This document shows, one piece after another, positions 27,568 through 37,296 of a stretch of DNA of 64,000 nucleotides. The stretch is from positions 1-64,000 of the forward strand of contig NZ_SADV01000013.1 in the NCBI RefSeq assembly GCF_006864135.1, read 5' to 3'. Made by a program: the position numbers and the translations under genes. How positions within the stretch are numbered: the stretch's first letter is position 1; the number at the start of each line of letters is the position of its first letter. This DNA comes from Lysinibacillus sphaericus (GTDB lineage: Bacteria > Bacillota > Bacilli > Bacillales_A > Planococcaceae). The notes beneath the pieces are model-generated. The model was given only the letters and a program-made list of their open reading frames with translations, ran no database searches and was not told the origin of the DNA.

Positions 27568-30500
27568 TTATGGCGATGTTTGGATGGCAGGGTCCTTATA
27601 GCCAACCTTCGCATAAAACTTATGGAAATTACCATACTTATCTTCCAATACAATTGTTACCCAGTCACCGTTAAAGAATTTGGCTGGATGCGTCAGATCT
27701 TTTGTAATACGAGCAACATTTGTTGCAATTGTTCCTGTTCCTTTTGCTAATGAACTATTTGAGCCATTTACAACTGTATCAATTACCTCCGCTGGCAATC
27801 TATCTTTAATAACATTAGGATCTGTTCCTGCTGTATCTGATAAGTAGTAGTACTTCAGTAATTCGCCATTTTCATAGAATTGTTGAGCAGAGCCCAGCAA
27901 ATCGAAAGTCGCTTGAACTTTTCTATCGTCACCTGACGATTCAAGGTAGCCAAGTTTAATTTCCATAAACTTCGCATCCAATGTTCTGTATAGATATTGA
28001 CCAGTATTAATGAACTTATGTCCTTCAAAGCCTGGAATAACAAAATCTCGAGTTTTATCATTCATTGTAACAGTAATTGTTTTATTACCGTCACTTTTTG
28101 ATTTCGGTTTAATAATGAGTTTACTTTCTTTTGTAGTATCTGCTCCTACTGTATAAGACACAGGTTCGTATTTGTTTGTCACATCAATATCATTACCATT
28201 CGTGTCTTTTGTAGTAATCTTCAAGATATCTGTTAAACCAACAACAACTTTATCATCTGTTCCTACAAGGCTTGATTTACCGTTTTCATCACGCATAATC
28301 GTTTCACTAAACGTGATTGTAAATGTATCATCATTATTGCGATAGATAAGTCCTGGATACTTTATATTGTCCATAGGGGACGTCATGCCAATGCTTGGTG
28401 GTGTACCATCCGAGTAGAAATCTTGTTTCATCAACTGTGTTCTATCATGGTCATTATATGGATCATTCGCCTTATAAATCGTGAAATTACCATACGTATC
28501 CTCTGCTCCGACGTAAACAACATATTCAGTATGTGGCTTTAATGATACTCCTACCGCATCTACTTTTCCTGAAATACCTTTACCTATTTTAGATACAGAT
28601 GGACTTGCTTTCAGTTTCGTTTCTAAATACTTTTCATCAGCTGGCGCCGTTAATTTAGCGTCTGGATTATCAATTAAATTGCCATCTTTATCTTTAATTC
28701 TCTTTTCTACAAACCAGTAATGAACTTTTGCTGTTTCGTTCGTTTCAAAGCTAATCGTTGCTTTTTTATCATCATTTTCTTTTGGTTTAAGATCCAAATC
28801 TCGAATTAACGGTGCTTTAACATCTCCAAATACTTCTTTAGGACCTGCAATTTTAGAAAGCTCACCACCACGATCTTTTAGTACCATGTAAACAGAATAG
28901 CTGCTAAACGGATCCAGTTTATTTTGTTCAACAGATACAGGGAATTTTTGTGTAGCCGTTTCTAAATCAGCAGTACCTGAGCCACGTTGAATATAAACAT
29001 CTTTTCCACCAATTTGGAAGTAACCAGATTTATTAGAATCACCGGCAAATTCATTGATAAAATCACGTTCTGTAATATTATTATCTGTTAAATACTGTTG
29101 GAAAGTTTTCGTTTCGCCATTATCGACTACAGTATCTGGTAGTATCATATAGTAATACGTACCGGCCTTGTTCGGCTTGAATTCAATTTCTGCTCGACGG
29201 AAACCATCAGATTCATCGGCTTTATTCACCGTATTTTCTATTTTTATAACTGGCATTACAGTATCATCATGTTTATACTCCGCGTAGTTACGGATAGAGT
29301 TTCCTGGCTTCACGTTATTTGCGTTTTCAAATGCATTATCAGCTAGATCTTTAACACCAGGTAACACCGTTACACGTAATGTATCACCGTTTACAAACCC
29401 TGTATCCGATGGAATTGTTAATAATACTTTTTTATCTCCAGGCTTATACTCTACAGCTGATGGTTTAATCCCTTTTTCTCCAGTTACATTAACAATAACT
29501 GTACCTGTTAACAAATAATTATTAACGTCGTTAGCACTTTTTGGGTCTAATGCTTCGCTCACAGTTAGCTCAAACTGATTGTTACTCTTTCTTACTAGCT
29601 TTCCTTGTTCCACATATGGAGGAACATTATCAAGCTCGCTCGTTTTAAACTCCTTCACTGTAGCGGGATCTTTTGAATAATTCCCTGAATCATCCTTCAT
29701 CACTACATAAAGTTGATACTCTGTTTCAGCCTCTAAACCTGTTAGAATTTCAGTAATTCCAAGTTTCCCTGCAACTGCCTTACCCTTACCTGTTGGTTTA
29801 GCAACAATATCTGCTGTTGTTGGATCAGCAGCAGTAGTCTTTTTACGTACGTAGTAGTAATAGTCTCCTGGTTCACTCGCTGTAAATGTAAACTCTGCAC
29901 GTGTACCACCCTGTAGAGGTGTGACTGTTAAAGATTTAACAGTTGGCGGTGTTCCATCTTTCATTTGGAATGATTGTGATTTAATATCCGAAACATTTTT
30001 CGCCCCGTCAACAACCATCACATAAACGACATATTCTTTTTTCTCACCTAAATTAGTGATTTTAATAGTGTTTTTGCCATTCACCGCTGCGCCTGTTCCA
30101 TTTGCCGCATTGTCAGTAGAAATACGATTCACCATTTCTTTTTTCGTTGGTGCTTCAGCGCCTTTTTCACGAACAATATAGTAGTAAGTTCCAACTTTAT
30201 CTGATGTAAAGTCGACCTGAACATCACTACCGTTTAGAACTGCTACATTTGTAATGTCGATTAAAGGTTTTGTTTTATCAGCTGGTTTTTGATTATCAAT
30301 GTCGTCTTTATCGACTGGTTTACCGTCTGGATCTGTAATAATGCCAATATTATCTTTATCCTCTAGGAAGTCATCGAAAATATTATTCGGTGACTCGTCC
30401 TTCGGTATAATAGCTTTGTCAACATACGTGTAATCGCCAAGATCCACCCAACCATAAACATTATCAACATACAAAATCCCTACGCGACCGTCTATATAAA

Positions 30501-31959
30501 GCTCTAAATCAGTAAAGCTATTGTAATTTACCCTGTCGATATTACCAGTTCCGTAAATTGTTATCTTCGTTTCTGTATCAAGGTTTAGTGTGCCAATATT
30601 TCCTTGAATCTCAAATTCGCGGACATTCCTGATGATGTCTACACGTGGTAGCTTCATATTTGTTTCGATTTTTGTACCACTTTGAGAGACAACTAGGCGT
30701 GACACTGTGCTGTTATAAAATTCGATATGTTTTTCAACATTTTTCATCGTCACTTTATCTTTAGACCAGTTCACAAATGGCTTGTTTTTATCAGGATTCT
30801 TGTCGGAATTCTGATCTGTCCAATTTTGAAGATCTGTTGTTGGACCGTTATTGGATGAGGACGAGCCTTCATCAGTTGGATTATCTGGATTAGACCAGTT
30901 GATAAATGCCGTATTTGTGCTTGCTATAGTAGGGCCCAGCCGTAATGGCTTATAGTAGGAAACGCCTAATTGTAAAGGTGGACGTACCGTTTCATTAACA
31001 AACATTGTGCCAGTCAATGTAACATTTGAAAATTCAATATAGTTCCCATTGACAACGATTGTCGCACCAAAGGACCCATGATTACCATCAAACTCTAGAA
31101 ATCTTGAGCTTGTCCCACTAGCGTTCAATGTTAGCTTCGACACAGAGCGAATGGTTTTCCCTGACAGATCCCCTTCAATAAGTGCACCTTTTAATACCGC
31201 GGCGTTATCTTCGTTAAAAATATGCGAGAAACTTGTCGGTACTGTGTAAGGCTCACCATTTATGTAGATCTGTTCGTCTTCAACACCTGTAATTTTGAAA
31301 GATGTGGCATTGCCCCTTTGCTCTTGTGAACGCACAATAAAGGATGCAATTTGTCCACGTGTTACCGCATTATATGGTGAGAAAGTGACAGGTGTTGTCC
31401 CTTCTGTAATCTTTAAATCTACTAAAGTTTGAATATAGATAGCGTTGCTTGTTTGGCTAGTTACATCTTTGAAACTATTATTGTAATTAGATGCTATCTC
31501 AAATTTAAAGCCAAGCACTAAAATTTTCGCTAATTGCCCACGCGTAATCACTTCATTAGGCATAAATGTTCCATTTGAATACCCAGCCATGATTCCTGCA
31601 TTTTGTAATGCGGCTATATACTTGTAGTATTCACTGCTTTTTGGGACATCTTTAAAATAAGGATCTTGTACATTTTTTAAATCTAAGTTTAAAACAGTTG
31701 CCAGCATTTTTGCTGCTTGACCACGTGTTACATTTTGATCTGGTCGAAAGGTTTTATCTGCATACCCACTTATCGCACCTTGAGAGTATAATTTTAAAAT
31801 ATTATCGTAATGGCTTGAATACTGGTCAATATCCGTGAATGGTGAATTAGCCGCAGCGGCTGCTTTTTGTGGTGGTGGCACTACAACAGCAACCCCACTA
31901 GTAGCAAAAACAGTTGCTATAAGTGCTTTATTCACTTTTTGGACTTTTGTTTTATCCAT
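27568..31959 (-). CDS. Large SLH-anchored cell-surface protein (1463 aa)
   Basis: A signal peptide (MDKTKVQKVNKALIATVFAT, cut near KAAAA-AN) is followed by three SLH domains at about residues 40-215 (FTDIDQYSSHY, FKDVPKSSEYY and FKDVTSQTSNA, each ending in VTRGQ or ITRGQ), which bind pyruvylated secondary wall polymer. A beta-helix-like region (about 215-545) is related to that of the secreted protein at 17.8 kb. Then come at least four Ig/FN3-like modules with GTYYYIVREKGAEAPTKKE or GDYYYYVRKKTTAADPTT patterns. It is the biggest gene here, monocistronic, with AAAGGAAG before the ATG. The role is probably structural or adhesive; no enzyme motif was seen. Confidence 0.9.
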   Translation of the reverse strand: MDKTKVQKVNKALIATVFATSGVAVVVPPPQKAAAAANSPFTDIDQYSSHYDNILKLYSQGAISGYADKTFRPDQNVTRGQAAKMLATVLNLDLKNVQDPYFKDVPKSSEYYKYIAALQNAGIMAGYSNGTFMPNEVITRGQLAKILVLGFKFEIASNYNNSFKDVTSQTSNAIYIQTLVDLKITEGTTPVTFSPYNAVTRGQIASFIVRSQEQRGNATSFKITGVEDEQIYINGEPYTVPTSFSHIFNEDNAAVLKGALIEGDLSGKTIRSVSKLTLNASGTSSRFLEFDGNHGSFGATIVVNGNYIEFSNVTLTGTMFVNETVRPPLQLGVSYYKPLRLGPTIASTNTAFINWSNPDNPTDEGSSSSNNGPTTDLQNWTDQNSDKNPDKNKPFVNWSKDKVTMKNVEKHIEFYNSTVSRLVVSQSGTKIETNMKLPRVDIIRNVREFEIQGNIGTLNLDTETKITIYGTGNIDRVNYNSFTDLELYIDGRVGILYVDNVYGWVDLGDYTYVDKAIIPKDESPNNIFDDFLEDKDNIGIITDPDGKPVDKDDIDNQKPADKTKPLIDITNVAVLNGSDVQVDFTSDKVGTYYYIVREKGAEAPTKKEMVNRISTDNAANGTGAAVNGKNTIKITNLGEKKEYVVYVMVVDGAKNVSDIKSQSFQMKDGTPPTVKSLTVTPLQGGTRAEFTFTASEPGDYYYYVRKKTTAADPTTADIVAKPTGKGKAVAGKLGITEILTGLEAETEYQLYVVMKDDSGNYSKDPATVKEFKTSELDNVPPYVEQGKLVRKSNNQFELTVSEALDPKSANDVNNYLLTGTVIVNVTGEKGIKPSAVEYKPGDKKVLLTIPSDTGFVNGDTLRVTVLPGVKDLADNAFENANNVKPGNSIRNYAEYKHDDTVMPVIKIENTVNKADESDGFRRAEIEFKPNKAGTYYYMILPDTVVDNGETKTFQQYLTDNNITERDFINEFAGDSNKSGYFQIGGKDVYIQRGSGTADLETATQKFPVSVEQNKLDPFSSYSVYMVLKDRGGELSKIAGPKEVFGDVKAPLIRDLDLKPKENDDKKATISFETNETAKVHYWFVEKRIKDKDGNLIDNPDAKLTAPADEKYLETKLKASPSVSKIGKGISGKVDAVGVSLKPHTEYVVYVGAEDTYGNFTIYKANDPYNDHDRTQLMKQDFYSDGTPPSIGMTSPMDNIKYPGLIYRNNDDTFTITFSETIMRDENGKSSLVGTDDKVVVGLTDILKITTKDTNGNDIDVTNKYEPVSYTVGADTTKESKLIIKPKSKSDGNKTITVTMNDKTRDFVIPGFEGHKFINTGQYLYRTLDAKFMEIKLGYLESSGDDRKVQATFDLLGSAQQFYENGELLKYYYLSDTAGTDPNVIKDRLPAEVIDTVVNGSNSSLAKGTGTIATNVARITKDLTHPAKFFNGDWVTIVLEDKYGNFHKFYAKVGYKDPAIQTSP

Positions 31960-32130
31960 TCTACTCTTCCTTTCATCTATGTATTTGATACGTTCAAAAT
32001 ATCTTTTTCATCATACCCTTTATATCGACAGGTATATAGTGAACCTTCATAGATAATTTTAAAATACTGGAAGAAAAACGTTTACAAAAATAGGGAGTAA
32101 ACATAAAAAAGCTCACCGGCATAACGTGAG

Positions 32131-32205
32131 GTTGATTTCCGTTCCGACTGGGCAACTCCCTGGGGATTAGTGTACAGATGAGACCTTGGAGCGCAGCGGA
32201 TGTGA
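32131..32205. repeat. Family A element, truncated copy 7
   Basis: GTTGATTTCCGTTCCGACTG, GGCAACTCCCTGGGGATTAG, ACAGATGAGACCTTGGAGCG. A rearranged copy lacking the terminal AATCAAC. It lies 170 bp upstream of the SLH gene. Confidence 0.75.
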
Positions 32206-32237
32206 TGAATTCATTTTTATATGTATACTTTGACGAT

Positions 32238-32328
32238 TTATCGGAACAAAATATCATTTTATCGGAACAATTTTGGCTTTTATCGGAATAATTTCTCGTT
32301 TTATCGGAACAATTTCAGTTTTTATCCC
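32238..32328. repeat. 21-bp-period TTATCGG repeat, 4.5 units
   Basis: TTATCGGAA begins at 32238, 32259, 32280 and 32301, with a diverged TTATCCCC at 32322: an exact 21-bp spacing. The sequence between the motifs varies. On the minus strand each unit would read as a heptapeptide of the SDKxxxx type, but no gene is formed. A similar array with TTATCGA lies at 49.13 kb. Confidence 0.85.
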
Positions 32329-32335
32329 CATATAA

Positions 32336-32590
32336 AAAGCCAAGGAGCATCGGTGCTTACTTGGCTTTAACGATATATAGGCGTACATCTAGTCGCTTGC
32401 GATGTCATAAGGGAAAGGGGGATAACCTTACATCTTGTCAAGTCGATCGAGAGATGTGTCCCGAGTTTACGTATCATTTGAACAGGATATACAAGTCATA
32501 TGGGAAATGACTTAAAAGTAGCTTGCCCAAATAATCGTTCCATTAATCGTGTACCCTAAAAATTAGAAATGTATGCTTATTTTAAAACAT
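32336..32590 (-). ncRNA. Candidate structured RNA ending in a terminator, downstream of the diguanylate cyclase gene
   Basis: The 230-bp gap after the cyclase stop is richer in GC than other spacers and folds well on the minus strand: AAGTCAT/ATGACTT (32488-32510 area), ACATCT/AGATGT, TCGCAAGCGA, and finally AGCCAAG...CTTGGCT plus T run (32336-32368). This looks like an independent small RNA or a structured 3' UTR. I could not match it to 6S RNA, SRP RNA or a known riboswitch, and no clear promoter was found. The terminator itself is well supported. Confidence 0.35.
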
Positions 32591-32598
32591 TTTTTTAT

Positions 32599-34164
32599 TT
32601 ATTTTTTTGGCTCTGCAACCATGACTCGATTTCTTCCAGCTTGTTTTGCAAGATACAGCGCATCATCTGCTGCTTCAATCAACTTTTCTGTCGTGTCAGC
32701 CATATGTGGATACACTGCAACACCCGCTGATAATGTAACTGGGCGACCACAAGGACTTGTAGTATGTGCCAACATATCGCGGAGTTGTTCAGCAACCTGT
32801 GCCGCTTCCTTAGCAGTAGTAGTTGGCAATAACATCACAAATTCCTCACCACCGTAGCGACAGCAAACATCTCCTTCACGAGCGACTGCTTTCATATTCC
32901 GAGCCAAAAATTGTAAAACTTTATCACCTATGGCATGGCCATACGTATCATTAACACTTTTAAAATGATCTAAATCTAGCAAAATGAGGGCATGTGGCAA
33001 ATCGTTCTCAAGCCACTCAGCTAGCATCGCATCCATTGTGCGACGATTAGTTACGCTTGTTAACGGATCTGTTGTAGATTGATCTTTAAAATAGGACACC
33101 TGTCCCTGTAAAAATGTTAAACTCCGAATGAGTGCACTTTTTAAAAAGTGCGCTTCAAAGTACCAACTACGTACAGATTTCAAGCCTTCTACATTTTTCG
33201 ATTCCATGCTCTCCTCTGTTAAAGTAGCCAATTGCTGTAAGGGATTAGCTATACGTGCTGCCATCCAAAGGACTATAAAAATCGAAATTAGCATAAGCGG
33301 AATGGATTTTATAGCGACATCCTGTACTCTATCAAATGAAGGAGCCAATGCTACCTTTAACGGTCTTTGAGCAACTACTCCCCAGCCTGTTAAAGGTACG
33401 ATACTATAACCAGCAAGCATTTCTACTCCTTTAGTATTTGTTACTTGCTGAGCCCCACTTTTCCTAGAAACCACTGCTTGAACAACTTCATTATCAATAG
33501 CGATATCATTGATCCGACTTGGGTCCTGGTGATAGATAACGCGCCCATCTGAATCAGCTACGTACACATATGAACCATCATGATAATAATGCTCTCCGAG
33601 TAATTCATTAAAAACATTTCGTTCCTTCAAATAAATTGTCCCTGCTACCATTCCTAAATATTCATTTGTCTCTGAAAATATAGGATACGAGATAAAAATA
33701 AGGAGACGCCCTGTAATCCCCTTATAAGGCTTTGAGACAAGAGGTTCCCTTTTAGATAAAGCCTCTTTCGCTCCAACTGAAGTTAATACTTTACCTTGTA
33801 CCTCCTCAGATGGTGGTGAAATAGATAATACATGACCTTTTGCATTTGTGATAAGAACAGAGTTAAACATGTTATTTTGCTTTTTCAAACGCTCAGTTTC
33901 TTGAATTAATACATTGCTATCATGCATTTTCGTCTTTATCGCACTCGCGCTATACCTTAATATTTGGAAAGATTCTTCAAGATAGGAACTTGCGGTTGTT
34001 GCTAATTTCTGTGCATATACTCGATTCGTTTCAAGCGAATTTTCTTTAATCGAAGCAACATTCATACGGTAACCGCTCCAAACGCTACCAATGCCTGTTA
34101 AGAAAAAAGCAGCCATGGCAACACCCATGATTAAATACTTTAACTTTATCTGTTTTGATTTCAT
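32599..34164 (-). CDS. Membrane diguanylate cyclase (dCache sensor + GGDEF)
   Basis: Makes the second messenger c-di-GMP. The 521-aa protein has a first TM helix at about residues 10-30, an extracellular dCache-like sensor to about 265, a second TM near 280-300, and a GGDEF domain from about 350. The active site is RYGGEEF (Gly438), and an RxxD inhibitory I-site (REGD) lies exactly five residues before it, so it should be both active and product-inhibited. No EAL or HD-GYP partner is in the window. The N-terminal MKSKQIKLKYLIMGVAMAAF fits a membrane anchor. Confidence 0.92.
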   Translation of the reverse strand: MKSKQIKLKYLIMGVAMAAFFLTGIGSVWSGYRMNVASIKENSLETNRVYAQKLATTASSYLEESFQILRYSASAIKTKMHDSNVLIQETERLKKQNNMFNSVLITNAKGHVLSISPPSEEVQGKVLTSVGAKEALSKREPLVSKPYKGITGRLLIFISYPIFSETNEYLGMVAGTIYLKERNVFNELLGEHYYHDGSYVYVADSDGRVIYHQDPSRINDIAIDNEVVQAVVSRKSGAQQVTNTKGVEMLAGYSIVPLTGWGVVAQRPLKVALAPSFDRVQDVAIKSIPLMLISIFIVLWMAARIANPLQQLATLTEESMESKNVEGLKSVRSWYFEAHFLKSALIRSLTFLQGQVSYFKDQSTTDPLTSVTNRRTMDAMLAEWLENDLPHALILLDLDHFKSVNDTYGHAIGDKVLQFLARNMKAVAREGDVCCRYGGEEFVMLLPTTTAKEAAQVAEQLRDMLAHTTSPCGRPVTLSAGVAVYPHMADTTEKLIEAADDALYLAKQAGRNRVMVAEPKK

Positions 34165-34361
34165 TTTCTATCATTTACCCCTAGTTTATAATTTCTTCTA
34201 TTATTCTATTTAAGCACAAAAAATTCCCTATTAAGAAAATTTCTCGTATTGAGAGCAAAGTATTTGTGAAAAGCAGCACTTTTGAAGTCCCTTTTATAAC
34301 AAAAGCAAAAATATAGACTTATCATAAAAATTCGAAATGAAAATTTACCTTATATATAAGT

Positions 34362-34504
34362 TTGATTGGCGTGAAGGCTTGGCGATTCTTTGAGGATTAG
34401 CAATAACGGAACGCGAGTGAGCGGCTCATCGAACGCCCTCAGGAAGTGTTGCTCTGTGCGAAAGCGAAACGCCGACAAAGCGCTCAGCCGGAACGGAAAT
34501 CAAC
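34362..34504. repeat. Family A element, copy 8 (reverse orientation, one nested family B unit)
   Basis: TTGATTGGCGTGAAGGCTTG, GAGCGGCTCATCGAACGCCC, then GTGCGAAAGCGAAACGCCG, CAGCCGGAACGGAAATCAAC. The right arm contains a single GCGAAAGCGAA unit where copy 6 has three. It lies in the spacer before the CAP-domain gene; the remainder of 34165-34654 shows no gene. Confidence 0.8.
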
Positions 34505-34654
34505 CCCACGCTTTAATGGTTAGCCATATAGTAGGCAAAGTTCCAGGATTTTAGCATCGTTAATATGACAAAAATATAGTATTTTATATCTATAGAACTT
34601 TTATTATTTTGATAGATTTTCATTATAAATTTATTATTAGAAGAGGGTTTAAAT

Positions 34655-35566
34655 ATGTTGTTACGTAAAGTAGCTCCAATTATAGTTGGTTTTAGTATGG
34701 CTCTATGGACGAATACTGCTCTCAATTCGAATAAGTCAGCTCGTACAAAAATAACAAATACACAAAAAACCTTGTCACTATCCAGCTTTCAAAGTGAATA
34801 TAAAATGAAATGGCATCGAGTAGAGATGGACTACCCCCCATTTTCCCTCGTAGGAAGGCATAATTCCAAAGAGGTCGGAGGATATGAAACACGCGCTGGG
34901 CATAGCGTATTTGGTATTCCTATCGGTGCTAATCGAATAGATGTGAATAGAATATACGGTCTTCCACTTAGAGCTATTCACTATCAAAACACAAGCTATT
35001 TGCTCGATTACAATGATTGTGACGGTAATACTACACACGGAACCTATTTGATTGATGGTCACTATGTTACTTTTTACTATGATTTACACAAAAACAATAT
35101 TGTTCGTTCTATTATTTGGATTAATGTCAAAACTGAATTTAGTAAACTTGGTTATTATGGTAAGCCTTCCGCTGAACTACGAATAGGCCTTGAAGATTTA
35201 ATGGTTGAACTTATTAACCATGAGCGGGTTATAGAAGGTTTGCAACCACTCATTTATGACAAAAGATGCAATCCTATCGCTCGGCAACATAGTAGCAATA
35301 TGATCACACACCAATTCTTTAGTCATGAAGATCATAATGGTAATCATTCCAATGACCGCCTCAATGCTGGTAGAGTTAATCACTATTGGTATGGCGAAAA
35401 TATAGCACAAGGTCAGCCCAATAGTATATTCGCCCATGAAGCACTGATGAATTCAAAAGGACATCGTATAAATATTTTAAGAAAAGAATTTACACATATT
35501 TTTGTTGGTGTCTGCTTCAAAGATAACGGTGCGCCCTATTATACAGTTAACTTTTATTCTAAGTAA
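34655..35566 (+). CDS. CAP-domain (SCP/YkwD-like) protein with CAP-associated N-terminal domain
   Basis: A 303-aa, probably exported protein with N-terminal anchor MLLRKVAPIIVGFSMALWTN. Residues about 45-165 resemble the CAP-associated N-terminal domain of Bacillus YkwD/YlbC-type proteins (GIPIGANRIDVNRIYG). Residues 170-300 are a CAP domain with NHERVIEGLQPL, ARQHSSNMITHQFFSH, WYGENIAQG and SKGHRINIL, keeping the His and Glu cavity residues. GAGGG lies 8 nt before the ATG. It is monocistronic. The function of bacterial CAP proteins is unsettled. Confidence 0.88.
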   Translation: MLLRKVAPIIVGFSMALWTNTALNSNKSARTKITNTQKTLSLSSFQSEYKMKWHRVEMDYPPFSLVGRHNSKEVGGYETRAGHSVFGIPIGANRIDVNRIYGLPLRAIHYQNTSYLLDYNDCDGNTTHGTYLIDGHYVTFYYDLHKNNIVRSIIWINVKTEFSKLGYYGKPSAELRIGLEDLMVELINHERVIEGLQPLIYDKRCNPIARQHSSNMITHQFFSHEDHNGNHSNDRLNAGRVNHYWYGENIAQGQPNSIFAHEALMNSKGHRINILRKEFTHIFVGVCFKDNGAPYYTVNFYSK

Positions 35567-35605
35567 TTTAATGGTTAAGTTGATGACGATGACCAATATA
35601 CACAA

Positions 35606-35643
35606 AAATCTCTATGCAGGAATCTATTGCATAGAGATTTTTT
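35606..35643 (+). terminator. Terminator of the CAP-domain gene
   Basis: AAATCTCTATGC, 11-nt loop, GCATAGAGATTT with four more T. A 12-bp perfect stem, 40 nt after the stop. Confidence 0.9.
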
Positions 35644-35889
35644 AACCTTATCGCAGTCTGAAATTTGATAAAGAATTTCCATTCTCTCCAATTCCAAGAA
35701 ATGAGGGTGAAATTTATTAAAACATATGATTTTATAAGTCGATTGGTTTGGACCAAACGAAAACACCCCTTATTATAGAGATCACATACATTCTGAATTT
35801 TTTTACTTTTATTGTTATTCTGACATATGATTTTTCAACTAGATATTTTATAATAAAATTTAACATAGTCAAGTCATCAATTCTTTTGT

Positions 35890-35930
35890 TATAATACTGA
35901 TAATTTATCACCGCTCTGTATTAATACAGA
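35890..35930 (+). promoter_or_regulatory. -10 element and 16-bp palindrome upstream of the CoA-transferase gene
   Basis: TATAAT at 35890-35895 is followed 20 bp later by the exact palindrome TCTGTATTAATACAGA (35915-35930). The palindrome would lie just after the transcription start, a usual place for a repressor site (for example TetR or GntR type). No convincing -35 was found. No regulator gene is adjacent. Confidence 0.4.
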
Positions 35931-36026
35931 AGTGATGCATGCTTTTCGCAAAATGGGGATTAAGAGAAAAGCGCTACAATGCATTCTTGAATACAGTGTA
36001 GCCTACACAAAAAGGGGTTGGGAGAT

Positions 36027-37211
36027 TTGGGTATTTTAAAGGGGTTAAAAATTCTCGATTTTTCTGCATTACTACCGGGACCAATGGCAACAATGATATT
36101 TGCTGATCTTGGCGCTGAGGTTATTCACGTTGAATCATCAAAGCGCGTAGATTTAACACGTATTATGCCTCCTTACGACGATGATCATGAGGCGTATATT
36201 CATCAACATTTGAATCGTTCTAAAAAGTCATTAACATTAAATTTAAAATCGCCTGAAGCTATAGAAATTGTTAAGTCACTCGTGAAAGAGTACGACATCA
36301 TTATCGAAGGATTTCGACCTGGTGTCATGCAACGACTTGGCATCGGCTATGAAGCTCTAAAAGAAGTAAACCCTAAGGTTATTTATTGCGCTATTACAGG
36401 CTATGGACAAACTGGACCATATAGCAATCGGCCAGGACATGACAATAACTATTTATCATTAGCTGGCATACTTGATTATTCACGTCATAAAGATAAAAAG
36501 CCTGTCTCAATGGGTATTCAGCTTGCTGATTTGGCTGGGGGCACGATGCATTCAGCAATCGGAGTACTCGCAGCTGCTTTACATCGTGAAAAAACAGGTG
36601 AAGGGCAATATATTGATATAAGTATGACCGATGCTGTATTTTCACTGAATGCTATGTATGGATCTGCCTATATTGGCGGCGGTCGTATACCTCAGCCTGA
36701 GCAAGAAATTTTAAATGGTGGTAGCTACTATGACTTTTACAAAACAAAGGATGGCCGATTTTTCTCGGTAGGGAGTCTTGAGCCTCAATTCCGCAGATTA
36801 CTCTGTGAAGCGCTTGATATTCCTGAGCTCATTGATAATACTTTTAATGACTCATACTACACACAAATTCGTTTTAAAGAAGCTGTCCATGATGCGTTTT
36901 TATCGAAGACTTACGAAGAATGGCTTGAAGTATTTAACGAGGATTTCGAGGGATGTGTCGAACCAGTATTAACTTTCCCAGAAGCATGCGAGCATCCTCA
37001 GCTTAAGGCTCGTGATATGATTGTTGATATTCCCAAAAGCGACGGTACTACGCAAAAACAAATTGCATCTGCTTTTAAGTTTGACGGTGTTAAGCCTCAG
37101 TACAAGCATGTCGGTGCCAAGCTTGGAGAGCATAATAAAGAAGTGTTGTCTTCACTTGGCTATAGTGTCGAGCAAATTGCTGACTTAACGGACAAAGGGG
37201 TTTTAGAATAA
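36027..37211 (+). CDS. CoA-transferase family III / alpha-methylacyl-CoA racemase-like enzyme
   Basis: CaiB/BaiF superfamily, about 394 aa. The N-terminus LKGLKILDFSALLPGPMATM and the CoA-binding FADLGAEVIHVE segment are typical. The family splits by active site; here PGHDNNYLSLAG keeps the His and LADLAGG the Asp used by alpha-methylacyl-CoA racemases, so a racemase is at least as likely as a transferase. I prefer TTG 36027, 9 nt after AAAGGGG; TTG 36018 directly abuts that site. It is a single gene with its own terminator and no beta-oxidation neighbours to fix the substrate. Confidence 0.85.
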   Translation: MGILKGLKILDFSALLPGPMATMIFADLGAEVIHVESSKRVDLTRIMPPYDDDHEAYIHQHLNRSKKSLTLNLKSPEAIEIVKSLVKEYDIIIEGFRPGVMQRLGIGYEALKEVNPKVIYCAITGYGQTGPYSNRPGHDNNYLSLAGILDYSRHKDKKPVSMGIQLADLAGGTMHSAIGVLAAALHREKTGEGQYIDISMTDAVFSLNAMYGSAYIGGGRIPQPEQEILNGGSYYDFYKTKDGRFFSVGSLEPQFRRLLCEALDIPELIDNTFNDSYYTQIRFKEAVHDAFLSKTYEEWLEVFNEDFEGCVEPVLTFPEACEHPQLKARDMIVDIPKSDGTTQKQIASAFKFDGVKPQYKHVGAKLGEHNKEVLSSLGYSVEQIADLTDKGVLE

Positions 37212-37236
37212 TATTGTTAGCCAACTACACGAAATA

Positions 37237-37280
37237 AAAAAGGTGTCTACTGTTGCAAAAAACACATTAGACACTTTTTC
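37237..37280 (+). terminator. Terminator of the CoA-transferase-like gene
   Basis: AAAAAGGTGTCTA...TAGACACTTTTTC, a stem of seven or more pairs with A and T flanks, 26 nt after the stop. Confidence 0.85.
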
Positions 37281-37296
37281 GTATTTCTAATCAATT

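Noticed and set aside
32336..32590. c-di-GMP riboswitch near the diguanylate cyclase
   Set aside because: The region is downstream of the cyclase gene and lacks the conserved GEMM motifs.
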